Shown here: in pieces, positions 15,253 through 23,214 of the stretch
Layout: each line of letters begins with the position of its first letter
How positions within the stretch are numbered: the first letter of the stretch is position 1
Virus record (IMG/VR): IMGVR_UViG_3300044846_001815
Coordinates: 1-29,335 of that record
DNA: 29,335 nt
Direction: 5' to 3' (one strand)
DNA from: a virus
The notes under the pieces: model-generated
What the model was told of the DNA's origin: nothing
The model's input: only the letters and a program-made list of their open reading frames with translations
Databases searched by the model: none
Made by a program: the position numbers and the translations under genes

Positions 15253-17844
15253 TTAACATGTTGTTTGAAGTATTCTTCCATAAATATCAACTACGACAAA
15301 GGTCGTTCCTGATGTTATGTCTCTTAAGTAGGTTCCTATTGGAAGAAGTTGATATGATATTCCTGTGTCTATGTAGACTTTTTCAAGGTTTTGTAATGTA
15401 TTGCTTCCAAAAGTATAAACCGTAGTAATGCTAGGAGTTGTTCCTAGACACACTAAGTCTTTATCTGTAGATACGTATGCAAGCAAGTTAAATAATGGTT
15501 GTGGTGATGGGTATGGCTGGTTGGGTTGGTAAACGTAAATAGGTGCAGGTGGGTCTATTTTATAATAACTCAATGGTTCTTTAATCAAGCTAACTTGAGT
15601 CAATACTTTTTGAGTATAGTTTGCATCGGTTATTTTTTCAATGGAATAACTTGCGTCTTTAACCCAAATTTTATCATTGATTCTAAGCTGTGATAAATCA
15701 ATGGGTCTTAAAAAAAATCTACCTGATAACCTTCTTGTTTCAGGAGAAAATATATTTTGAATATATGTATTCCAAAAAGTTTGATAAAGAGTAAATGGAG
15801 TAAACTGATTTATTTGAGTTATTGTATTTCCAAAAAAGTCAAAAGTGCTTTGGAAGTTTAAATCACTAACAACTTCAAATATTTGACTCTCTAATGTCGA
15901 AAGATGCGAAACACAGGGATATGTGGTTTGAGCCACAGGAGTTGCCCCAGAGGTCAGAAACCATGTCCCTTGTTGAGATTTAAGATTGTCTTTATATGCA
16001 TATCTGTTTCCAACCCAGAAGAACAAGTGAGGTTTGTCTGCATAAGGAACTTCTTGATTGTTGTTAAAATAATAAAACTGAGGAATAATAAAGTTTGGGG
16101 CATTGGTTATTCCTGATGTTGGGCAACTACCAAACGGGAGTTCATAAACTTTTTCTCCAATAAAAATATTGGACTGACTTGTAAACTTTTGTCTTCCGTA
16201 AACATAATCATACTGACTAAAAAACTCATAAGGTAAAAACTCAAAGCCAGTTTCTTTGTAAGTAAAAATAACGTCTTTGTTGAGTTCGAAACTAAGTGGT
16301 TCTATTTTTTTCTCACTATTCTGGTCTAAAATATTTGTCCAGTCTTTTACTTGCCTGTCAGGCTCATCAAAATACCAGTTGTAAGGTTCAATCTTTAAAA
16401 CTTTATTTGTTTCATCTTGATCAATAACCAAGTTGAACATTGTTATTAAACTCTTGAAAAAATCTAAACATGAAAGGTTTTGAACTCCAAGTTTAAAATC
16501 TACAACATTACTTGTTAAAGTTGGGCTGGTATACAAATCCCACATTGGAAATGGTGTAGTGACCCCTCCATTGGAAAATGCTGTAAGTCTAACCTGGCTT
16601 GCAAAAGTATTCGTATTTGGAAGTAATAAAAATATTTTAATGTATTCACCAGCACCGCAGTTTGCAGAGAAATATAAATCTTGCATTATTGGTCCTCCTG
16701 GCCCTGCAGCAGGGACAACAATAGGACCTGTTGAAAAGAATGTTCCAACATTTATATTTTGTAATGATGAGTTCTTATTTGCAATGATATAAGCCACGCA
16801 GCTACCAACACCAACACCAGGGTTATCTAACCCAAGACGGATATTAAAATAATAATCTCCTGCATAAGGAGCTTGAAAATATCCTTCGTTTATTGGAGCA
16901 ACTTGACTTGTTGTTCCTAAAGCAAAGTTATTTAATGGGTCATAACCATCAGGAAACTCGCTTCTCCAGTTGATTGGAATAAACTGCTGGATTCCTGTAT
17001 TTGTAAAAACAGGATTTGATGTTTGTGGACGGTTTGTATAGACCTTGAAAATGTTTTGGTTTGATTGTGCTGAAACTGACGTTATTCCAAGTTTACCATT
17101 TTGGAATGTATCGAAATAAATGCTTTTAAAATAATCACTATCCAAGAAATCACTTTCTATCTCATAAGGTGTTAATGCAAATATTCTATCTAATACACTT
17201 TTCATTTGCACTGCTGGCTTAAAATATGCCGGTGGTATAGAGTGTCCAGATAAAGAAAAAGAATCACTCTCATCAAAAGAAAATGTAAACGTTGGAGTCT
17301 GACCTGAGCCTAATGTATCTTGGTAATCATATCCATAATGAATAAGTGGATATAAAACCTGACCATCGAATAATCCTGTTCCTGGAGTTCTATCATAGGT
17401 CCAAGATTGAACTATGTTATCGTAATCTAAATCATGTGATAAATCTGCCCAGGACAAATCTTGAAGTTGTAAATCTCTAAACTTTGCAGTGAAGTCTGCA
17501 ACTTCTCCTAATATAAAAACTTCATATAATCTTTGACTTTCAGTTTCAATAACCGAAGCCAGTCTTAATACTCCAGTAAAAACATCAATGCCTTCATATT
17601 GGATAATACATGGAACTTGATTCAATGGGTTAAAATCAATGCCGTTAACTTCATAGTAATGCTCAAAAATCAAAGCATTATTACTCGTATCGGGCATTTG
17701 AATCGTCCTTGAATATGGACTTCTTCTTGTTGTTATATTGACAACATCTTGCTGCTGAATAGTCAGTGTGATTGGGATGTCTTCAAATATATCGAGTTTT
17801 TCCCAAGTGTTTCCTGCGATTTGTACTAAAAGATTTGTTTTCAT
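15253..17844 (-). CDS. Distal tail / baseplate hub-like protein (863 aa)
   Basis: The N-terminus 'WEKLDIFEDIPITLTIQQQD', followed by 'RRSPYSRTIQMPDTSNN', is a conserved opening of large tail proteins in Bacteroidota phages, where the segment resembles the gp27/hub-type domain of tail-tip complexes. A later part has 'LGVQNLSCLDFFKSLITMFN' and 'LKIEPYNWYFDE', also typical of hub-like proteins (cf. 'tail tip' domains). The last 90 residues carry a Pro/Tyr linker (about 770-790, IYVYQPNQPYPSPQP) before a small beta domain. No lysozyme or peptidase motif seen. It is adjacent to the tape measure, as a hub should be. Exact structural role is inferred. Confidence 0.7.
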   Translation of the reverse strand: MKTNLLVQIAGNTWEKLDIFEDIPITLTIQQQDVVNITTRRSPYSRTIQMPDTSNNALIFEHYYEVNGIDFNPLNQVPCIIQYEGIDVFTGVLRLASVIETESQRLYEVFILGEVADFTAKFRDLQLQDLSWADLSHDLDYDNIVQSWTYDRTPGTGLFDGQVLYPLIHYGYDYQDTLGSGQTPTFTFSFDESDSFSLSGHSIPPAYFKPAVQMKSVLDRIFALTPYEIESDFLDSDYFKSIYFDTFQNGKLGITSVSAQSNQNIFKVYTNRPQTSNPVFTNTGIQQFIPINWRSEFPDGYDPLNNFALGTTSQVAPINEGYFQAPYAGDYYFNIRLGLDNPGVGVGSCVAYIIANKNSSLQNINVGTFFSTGPIVVPAAGPGGPIMQDLYFSANCGAGEYIKIFLLLPNTNTFASQVRLTAFSNGGVTTPFPMWDLYTSPTLTSNVVDFKLGVQNLSCLDFFKSLITMFNLVIDQDETNKVLKIEPYNWYFDEPDRQVKDWTNILDQNSEKKIEPLSFELNKDVIFTYKETGFEFLPYEFFSQYDYVYGRQKFTSQSNIFIGEKVYELPFGSCPTSGITNAPNFIIPQFYYFNNNQEVPYADKPHLFFWVGNRYAYKDNLKSQQGTWFLTSGATPVAQTTYPCVSHLSTLESQIFEVVSDLNFQSTFDFFGNTITQINQFTPFTLYQTFWNTYIQNIFSPETRRLSGRFFLRPIDLSQLRINDKIWVKDASYSIEKITDANYTQKVLTQVSLIKEPLSYYKIDPPAPIYVYQPNQPYPSPQPLFNLLAYVSTDKDLVCLGTTPSITTVYTFGSNTLQNLEKVYIDTGISYQLLPIGTYLRDITSGTTFVVVDIYGRILQTTC

Positions 17845-18378
17845 TTACTGACCCAATAATCTAATATTATTGCTCATCACATATTGAAGTTCAAGGTTGT
17901 AGATTGTTCTATTTCCTTGTATTTTTCTTTCAAACTCTGTGTTTAAAACATTGACTGGAAATAATCCACCGTTGGGTTGTATTTCATATACTTGGTTTGA
18001 TGTCCAGCATTCCTCAAGCCACTCAAAAGTTGGTTGATTTACAAATCCTGTATTTACCACCACGGTTTGAACCATTTGAACTTCACTATCAGTCAATCCT
18101 CTTGAATATTGTGTTTTAACTGGGTCATTGCTACCCCAGTCTATATTCCAAGATTTATAAGTTTGTCTTGTGATGTTTAACCCTTCATAACGATTAAACA
18201 AAAATCTATAAAAATCATAATGACCATATCTGTTCAACCACATTAGTTGTAGATGCTGGTTAGAAGACCTTGATGGTCCGCATGTAATATTGAAAGTAAA
18301 AACCTCAGAAACTGGAGTATATCCTGAGCAGTTTCCTTCAGTCCATGTTGTTGGTACGGGTTGTGGGATTAAAGCCAT
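17845..18378 (-). CDS. Tail protein, C-terminal half type (177 aa)
   Basis: It begins TWTEGNCSGYTPVSEVFTFN and contains 'LQLMWLNRYGHYDFYRF', a motif that, in tail proteins of Bacteroidota phages I recall, lies in the C-terminal half of a longer protein. The 504-aa gene just before it carries the matching N-terminal half ('LYFTVSS...', 'FRYVFDLYVEN'). I infer that one ancestral tail gene has become two, with a Thr-Pro/Cys-rich extension added to the first. A late 'VLNTEFERKIQGNRTIYNLE' segment looks like a tail-assembly surface. It starts 12 nt after the preceding stop and abuts the hub gene. Confidence 0.65.
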   Translation of the reverse strand: MALIPQPVPTTWTEGNCSGYTPVSEVFTFNITCGPSRSSNQHLQLMWLNRYGHYDFYRFLFNRYEGLNITRQTYKSWNIDWGSNDPVKTQYSRGLTDSEVQMVQTVVVNTGFVNQPTFEWLEECWTSNQVYEIQPNGGLFPVNVLNTEFERKIQGNRTIYNLELQYVMSNNIRLLGQ

Positions 18379-18390
18379 GTTTAAATAATA

Positions 18391-19905
18391 TTAGCAAGGT
18401 CCTCCGATGTTGCACACTAAAGTGACGTTGGAACCTGATGAGTTATAAATGCTACCACCATCTCTAAAGTCTCCAGTGAATGGTGATGTTAATGCTGAAG
18501 TGTTATAGATCTCTGTGAATGGATCAGTGATGTCTGTGACGGTACAATCAGTATAAACGGTGATTGTTGTTCCACCTTCACAAGAACAAATACCACCAGA
18601 ACATGGACTTGCACATTCTAAAATATTCCAAGCTTTGAATCCACAACTTCCTGTTGGAGTTGGTGTTCTCGTTGGAGATGGTGTATTCGTAGGAGTTGGA
18701 TTTGGTGAACATGGACCTAACGCAACGATGTCAACATCTCCTGATGTAAATGGAATAATACAAGAACAAACAACGTATATTACCGTTTTTTGGATTGTCA
18801 AGTTTTGGTTTAGCCCAGTTAAGCAGTTTTGGATTGTTATCACCGTTGAAGAACTTTCACCAGTATATTCAACCGTAAACTCAGTACAACCTGAACATGG
18901 TGGTGTTGTTGATGGTGTTGGCGTCGGTGTTATTGGTAATGGTGTCGATGTTGGGTTTGGTGTAGGCGTAGGTGTTGGGGGTAATGGGGTTGTTGCCCCT
19001 TCAAAAACTCCATAAAGCTGAACGGTATATTGGGCTGCATTTGCTGGGATATATGGAATATTTGCTGGTCCTGATGCTACGTATAATGTATTGTAATCTG
19101 TTCCTGAGATTGGTTCTATCAAATACAATGCTGGGTAAACATCGTTGCAGTTTGATCTAGGACCTCCACCATTTGTTGTAATGTTATCATGAGTTGTTCC
19201 TGTTATCAATGCTCCTTGGTCATCATAGAACTTATATTCAACGTAGTATGGCTCAGACAATCCTGTTGTTAAACCAGAAAACAAATAATAGTTTGTAAAT
19301 GCAAGAACTCCATAATCATCAATAGAAACGTCTTGTATTCTAGGTTGGTTAGTCAAGAATAATCCAGATGTTGTTGGATTTGTGCTTAACGGGGTCCCAG
19401 ATAAAACGAAAGGTCCAATATTAAAGTCAGCTTGCGTGGCTCTTCCATTTGTCCCTAGAGTGCTTCTAAATGTTTTGTATCCCCCTGATGCAAATGCTGG
19501 TTCACCTTGGTTATTTCCAACTCCAGTAAAACCAGTGATTGAACTAACTTCACTATCTGCATATTCATATCCAACTTTGAGTTCATAATAGATTACTTCG
19601 TCGTTTGCTGGTCTTGAAAATGGAAATGTTTGGTGAGTATAAATCGGAGTTGTATTCCAATAAGAAACTGGCAAACTATTTGTATATGTTTCTAGAACTT
19701 CACTAAGACCGATAATACCAAGACCATAAGGGTTTGGTGCTGCTTTTCCTCTGTATACCAAATCATTTTCAACATATAAATCGAAAACATATCTAAAGTT
19801 AAACTGACTCGTTGAGTTATATGTTGTTGAAGATACGGTGAAATACAAGCCGTCTTCTAATACTGGTTGGAAATCTTCAGGGGTGTTGATAAATGATAAA
19901 CTCAT
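18391..19905 (-). CDS. Tail protein with Thr-Pro linkers and Cys-rich C-terminus (504 aa)
   Basis: Residues 1-300 form a beta-rich tail domain (LYFTVSSTTYNST, FRYVFDLYVENDLVYRGK, then 'GLSEVLETYT'). A Thr-Pro linker (306-336) leads to a module with several Cys (337-400, including CSGC and CSC), a second linker (401-418), and a final Cys-rich module (421-504) with CSGGICSCEGG and a terminal IGGPC. The Cys pairs suggest disulfide-stapled or metal-binding lobes exposed on the virion. The N-terminal part is probably the partner of the 177-aa protein encoded next. It overlaps the gp10-like gene by 4 nt. Confidence 0.7.
   Translation of the reverse strand: MSLSFINTPEDFQPVLEDGLYFTVSSTTYNSTSQFNFRYVFDLYVENDLVYRGKAAPNPYGLGIIGLSEVLETYTNSLPVSYWNTTPIYTHQTFPFSRPANDEVIYYELKVGYEYADSEVSSITGFTGVGNNQGEPAFASGGYKTFRSTLGTNGRATQADFNIGPFVLSGTPLSTNPTTSGLFLTNQPRIQDVSIDDYGVLAFTNYYLFSGLTTGLSEPYYVEYKFYDDQGALITGTTHDNITTNGGGPRSNCNDVYPALYLIEPISGTDYNTLYVASGPANIPYIPANAAQYTVQLYGVFEGATTPLPPTPTPTPNPTSTPLPITPTPTPSTTPPCSGCTEFTVEYTGESSSTVITIQNCLTGLNQNLTIQKTVIYVVCSCIIPFTSGDVDIVALGPCSPNPTPTNTPSPTRTPTPTGSCGFKAWNILECASPCSGGICSCEGGTTITVYTDCTVTDITDPFTEIYNTSALTSPFTGDFRDGGSIYNSSGSNVTLVCNIGGPC
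18652..18990 (-). repeat. Two Thr-Pro linker tracts around a Cys-rich module
   Basis: Tracts at 18898-18990 and 18652-18705 encode PTPTPTP-like linkers. On the plus strand they read as GGTGTTGGNGTNGG repeats and create a long antisense ORF of Val/Gly, which is not a gene. Confidence 0.85.
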
Positions 19906-20519
19906 TGCGGTGGGTTATTTGATTTAAAAATAGGACTTCTGTCTAATGCAGCAAGTAATACAGCAACACCATATTCTTCAAACTCTGCTTCAACTTTTTC
20001 TTGGACTTTATCTAATGCTTTTTGGATAAACTCATTGGGATACATTCCATATCTTGCAATGCTTCTTGAAACCAAAAATGCTTTTGTGTCAATAGATGCT
20101 TGAAGAGATGTCATTGCTGGTTTTTGTCTTATCCATAACTTTATTTTATCTAATGGTGGGTATTTTGTATACGATTGATATTCGGAAATATCACCATTTT
20201 TTAGGACACGTTGTTTAATAACTGGGTCTCCAGGTTTTCTACCTTTGTCTAAGTAATACCAATAGTCTGCAGAACCAAAATCTATAACAATCCTTGGAAC
20301 GTCTTCAGTTTGATTATCAAAGTAGACTTGTAAGCTTGCTGAAAGAACACCAGTATTATCAATCTTGCTTTGAGATAATGAGTAGTTGCCAGCAACGGGT
20401 TTTGGTCGACCATCATAAGCCCTGACCGTTCTAGGAGTTGCTAGTTGGCTTCTAATCTCATTTTTAATAAGACTCGATAAAGCAAGTTGTATTTCTTGTA
20501 ATGTCCTTTCTTCAGCCAT
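19902..20519 (-). CDS. HK97 gp10-like neck / tail completion protein (205 aa)
   Basis: Sequence order fits the gp10-like fold: N-terminal helix, strands with 'VYFDN', then 'SADYWYYLDKGRKPGDP' (the conserved Y..L..GR.P.. loop), 'YPPLDKIKLWIRQKP', and 'FLVSRSIARYGMYPNEFIQK', a classic C-terminal helix of this family (R.I...G..P..F...A). Members sit at the head-tail interface or help tail completion. Gly/Pro content and length (about 200) fit. Overlaps the downstream tail gene by 4 nt (ATGA) and lies 4 nt after the YadA-like gene. Confidence 0.75.
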   Translation of the reverse strand: MAEERTLQEIQLALSSLIKNEIRSQLATPRTVRAYDGRPKPVAGNYSLSQSKIDNTGVLSASLQVYFDNQTEDVPRIVIDFGSADYWYYLDKGRKPGDPVIKQRVLKNGDISEYQSYTKYPPLDKIKLWIRQKPAMTSLQASIDTKAFLVSRSIARYGMYPNEFIQKALDKVQEKVEAEFEEYGVAVLLAALDRSPIFKSNNPPQ

Positions 20520-20523
20520 GTTA

Positions 20524-21699
20524 TTAAACTACTTGGAAGTTAAGGTGTTCGTCTAGGAACATGTTTCCGTTTACGATTGTTCCGTAGTATCCTGTAATCT
20601 CGTTATTGGTTGGTGCTACTGAACCACCTTTTGCGTAAACATCACCACCACCTGCGATTGTCATTCCAGTCACGTTATGACTTCCAAGGTTATCAACCCA
20701 AAACTGAACTTTTTGACCTTCAGTGATATTGATAAAGTTGACAGAAACGTTTCCACTTATACTAAAGAAAAATAAACTACCGAGTGAAAGGTCTACATCG
20801 ATTGCACCAGCCACGGTTCCTGCGTTGATGGTGTTGAAACTATAAATCCTTTTAACGTATAGGTTGTCCACGTGAGTCGTATCTTCATAAAGTGATGACT
20901 GATTAGATCCAAGAACAACAGCGCTTGAATGAGTTACAAGGTTGTTATATCCGATAGCAACCCCCTCAGTTCCCCCAGTAATGAAGTTATTGACCCCTAT
21001 TGCGGTTGAAAATGATTGTCCTGAATAAATTTCGTTGTTATTACCTATTGCTGTAGAATAGTTCGGTCTCGCTTCGTTACGTGCACCGATTGCGGTTGAT
21101 TCTTGACCGTATGATTTTGCATTGTAGCCAATAGAAGTTTGGTAATCTGCCCCTAATGTTCGTGCTAAATAACCTATTGCAACCCCTGCTGAATTACTTT
21201 GATCCCTTGCTTCTTTTCCTACCGCAACACCATTTGTTGATTGGTTCAAAGAATCGTTTCCTAATGCAAAACCAGCATTTCCAAAGGTTTCTGCATTCTG
21301 TCCTATTGAAGTAGCATCAGCACCCGCAGCATTTGCATTTTTACCGATTGCTGTAGCTCCTTGAACGGATCGTGCTTCATATCCGATTGCAATATAGTAA
21401 TCACGGGTACCATCACGGTTATTATTTCTTGCTTGATAACCTATGGCAATGGAATAAGGTGAAGTTGCCTCAGCACCATTTCCTATTGCTATTGCAGATT
21501 CTGTGGATGCGGTTGTTCCCAAACCAGTCAAAAACGACGCTGACTGAACTGAGTTGTCTCCATTTGTTGAGGTCATACCCAACATTTCTTGGAGTTGAAT
21601 CTTTGATGTGGTAGTTTCACCACTATTATTTTTTATTACCCAGTCTAACCTTGTAGTTGCTGTCGTTGTGGGTAATGCTGATATTTTGACGTTTGCCAT
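20524..21699 (-). CDS. Adhesin-like virion protein with YadA-head repeats (391 aa)
   Basis: An N-terminal attachment segment (1-45, ISALPTTTATTRLDWVIKN) is followed by about 14 copies of a roughly 14-residue repeat (about 65-265) of the type (S)xAIGxxAxAxG, such as SAIAIGNGAEATS, ATAIGKNANAAG and STAIGNNNEIYS. This is the left-handed parallel beta-roll of trimeric autotransporter (YadA-like) heads, also found in phage fibres. The final 120 residues are a beta-rich domain (GSLFFFSISGNVSVNFINI) resembling a fibre tip. Probable receptor-binding or side fibre. Its place between tail terminator and gp10-like genes, not after the distal tail, is unusual. Confidence 0.75.
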   Translation of the reverse strand: MANVKISALPTTTATTRLDWVIKNNSGETTTSKIQLQEMLGMTSTNGDNSVQSASFLTGLGTTASTESAIAIGNGAEATSPYSIAIGYQARNNNRDGTRDYYIAIGYEARSVQGATAIGKNANAAGADATSIGQNAETFGNAGFALGNDSLNQSTNGVAVGKEARDQSNSAGVAIGYLARTLGADYQTSIGYNAKSYGQESTAIGARNEARPNYSTAIGNNNEIYSGQSFSTAIGVNNFITGGTEGVAIGYNNLVTHSSAVVLGSNQSSLYEDTTHVDNLYVKRIYSFNTINAGTVAGAIDVDLSLGSLFFFSISGNVSVNFINITEGQKVQFWVDNLGSHNVTGMTIAGGGDVYAKGGSVAPTNNEITGYYGTIVNGNMFLDEHLNFQVV

Positions 21700-21701
21700 G
21701 T

Positions 21702-22412
21702 TTAAATGTGTTCGTATTCGATTAGGTCATTATTTTCCGCTTGCAGAATATCTCCTGACTCGGCTAATATGAAATAAGTTATGACTCCAGTTTGTGTTGG
21801 AGTCGGCGTGCTCGTTGGAGTGGATGTTGGAGTGTATGTAGGAGTTGGGGTATTTGTAGGGGTCTCTGTTGGTGTTGTAGTATTCGTTGGAGTGGTTGTT
21901 AAAGTTGGTGTTGGAGTTGCTGTATTTGTAGGAGTTGGTTGCGGTGTCTCGTAATAATCACAAGCATTCAAGTCTTCAAAGATTATCAAGTTAACATCCA
22001 AAGCAACACCAGCAACATGGTCTCCCATACGTTCTAGAAATGGAATAGCATTTGCTGGAAGTTCAACATCTAAGTTATTATAGAGTTCAGGAAAAGTATG
22101 AATGCCACGTTTTAAATATGATAAAAATCTCCTGGCTTCCAAGCTCATATCTGAGACAATATCTTTTTCATTATATCTTGTATAATCTAGAATGTCAGTA
22201 AATAACATGCTAAACTGGTAGTTTGTTGTGTTCTCATTGTAGGTTATACTTTGAGGAACAACAAAAAGATAAGGATACTGAACCGTGGTTCCTGATACGT
22301 TTTTGTTAAAGTCTACAAGATTACCATAACCAAATGTATTCAAGATAGGCGAGTTCTCTTGAAACGCTTGTAGTAAATCCAAGACTTTATGAAAAGTAAT
22401 ATATTCGTTCAC
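21702..22412 (-). CDS. Tail terminator-like protein with Thr-Pro linker and short C-terminal tag (236 aa)
   Basis: Residues 1-155 resemble tail terminator proteins of Bacteroidota phages (N-terminal helix, 'QYPYLFVVPQSITY', 'NYQFSMLFTDILDY', 'DIVSDMSLEARRFL'). The start is GTG at 22412, overlapping the stop of the -1-frame ORF by 4 nt (GTGA). A Thr-Pro linker (157-208) then carries a 28-residue C-terminal element (YFILAESGDILQAENND...), a short beta hairpin that I associate with small tags at the end of phage virion proteins. The linker is unexpected on a terminator and may present the tag on the outside of the tail. Confidence 0.68.
   Translation of the reverse strand: MNEYITFHKVLDLLQAFQENSPILNTFGYGNLVDFNKNVSGTTVQYPYLFVVPQSITYNENTTNYQFSMLFTDILDYTRYNEKDIVSDMSLEARRFLSYLKRGIHTFPELYNNLDVELPANAIPFLERMGDHVAGVALDVNLIIFEDLNACDYYETPQPTPTNTATPTPTLTTTPTNTTTPTETPTNTPTPTYTPTSTPTSTPTPTQTGVITYFILAESGDILQAENNDLIEYEHI
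21789..21944 (-). repeat. Thr-Pro linker tract, longest in the window
   Basis: About 52 residues of TP/TNTP/TSTP repeats, read on the plus strand as GGTGTTGGAGTN-like repeats. It is the longest of the related tracts. Confidence 0.85.
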
Positions 22413-22708
22413 CTGACTTGTTTTGGTTGTGATTTTATTTTTTTAAGTTCGTTGTTCTTTTGTATGATTTCATCTTTCAATATTGAAGCGACGTTCAAAC
22501 ATAAATATACTGATTGTTTGTTCACTTGATCTATTTTTGTGAGGTCACGCCCAGCAAGTTCGAAGGTAAGTTGAAAGTAATATCTGGCAACAACCATTTT
22601 TCCATCTTCTTTGGGAGTATCTTCCTGATCGGCCTCGTCCACTTCTCGTAAAGTATCTTCTGCTTCAAAGAACTTTCTATAAGCTTGATGTATTCTTTTG
22701 ACATTAGA
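22409..22708 (-). CDS. -1-frame C-terminal extension of the 23214 gene (99 aa after the shift)
   Basis: The frame is closed by a TAG just upstream of a T9 run and open from there to TGA at 22409-22411. It has no ATG until the middle (MVVARYYFQLTF); a GTG at 22642 is possible. A -1 slip on T9 would fuse it to the first 169 residues of the upstream gene, giving 268 residues. The frame reads naturally (acidic EADQEDTPKEDG, then RYYFQLTFELAGRDLTK), and its stop overlaps the GTG start of the next gene, which supports translation. Independent internal initiation is the alternative, and a miscounted homopolymer is another. Confidence 0.62.
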   Translation of the reverse strand, partial: SNVKRIHQAYRKFFEAEDTLREVDEADQEDTPKEDGKMVVARYYFQLTFELAGRDLTKIDQVNKQSVYLCLNVASILKDEIIQKNNELKKIKSQPKQVR

Positions 22709-23214
22709 AAAAAAAAGCTAGATGCCCCAAACCAATATGAAACAGGAAGATCTAGAAATAACTCTGCTCTTTGCATAACAGATGATGAATCAAATGTTTC
22801 TAATACATATTTCTCATCATTTAATACTTCTATTTTTCTGTAGAGTAGTGCCATGATAACATGCAATGATTCATGTATTTTTTCTTTTTGACCAAATACT
22901 TCCATGTCTACCCATTGAGACCATGTAATACCTGCCCAGTTATTTTCAAGCCCATAGGTTTGTCCTTTGTGATTAAACGTAAACACGGTGTCCATTGTTG
23001 GGGTTTCAAGATGTGTTGATAAAATATTCTGGACAAATAGTATATTCTCTGCTGGTAATCCTTTAAGTTCTTTTTCTGAGATGCCTAAGTAGAAAGCCAA
23101 GATTTGACTTTCAGTTATGTATTTATGGGGATTCTTTTGCATCTCCATATATTGTCTAATCGTCAACTGAGGACTGACTTCTATTGTTTTATCATCTAAA
23201 GTTATTTTAATCAT
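22531..23214 (-). CDS. Putative tail assembly chaperone-like protein, zero frame (227 aa)
   Basis: MIKITLDDKTIEVSPQL opens a beta strand followed by helical segments; the middle has 'AGITWSQWVDMEVFGQKEKI', 'HVIMALLYRKI' and 'ASSFFFLMSKEYIKL'. This helical profile, the strongly slippery T9 run inside it, and the overlapping -1 ORF recall the G/G-T tail assembly chaperones of siphoviruses. I do not recognise the family directly. It overlaps TerL by 4 nt (23211-23214). Its location before the tail terminator and YadA-like genes, not just before the tape measure, differs from the common order, so the chaperone label is tentative. Confidence 0.6.
   Translation of the reverse strand: MIKITLDDKTIEVSPQLTIRQYMEMQKNPHKYITESQILAFYLGISEKELKGLPAENILFVQNILSTHLETPTMDTVFTFNHKGQTYGLENNWAGITWSQWVDMEVFGQKEKIHESLHVIMALLYRKIEVLNDEKYVLETFDSSSVMQRAELFLDLPVSYWFGASSFFFLMSKEYIKLIESSLKQKILYEKWTRPIRKILPKKMEKWLLPDITFNLPSNLLGVTSQK
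22708..22716 (-). other. Slippery run T9 (candidate -1 frameshift site)
   Basis: On the minus strand, AGC TTT TTT TTT CTA holds two in-phase TTT codons preceded by T, so the heptamer T TTT TTT fits X XXY YYZ. A -1 slip leads to TCT AAT GTC. The -1 frame is blocked immediately upstream by TAG, so it cannot simply extend from earlier. Confidence 0.62.

Noticed and set aside
18560-19015. Long plus-strand ORF of Val/Gly repeats opposite the 18391-19905 tail gene
   Set aside because: It is the antisense of the Thr-Pro linker DNA; the minus-strand frame is continuous and has a recognisable tail domain.
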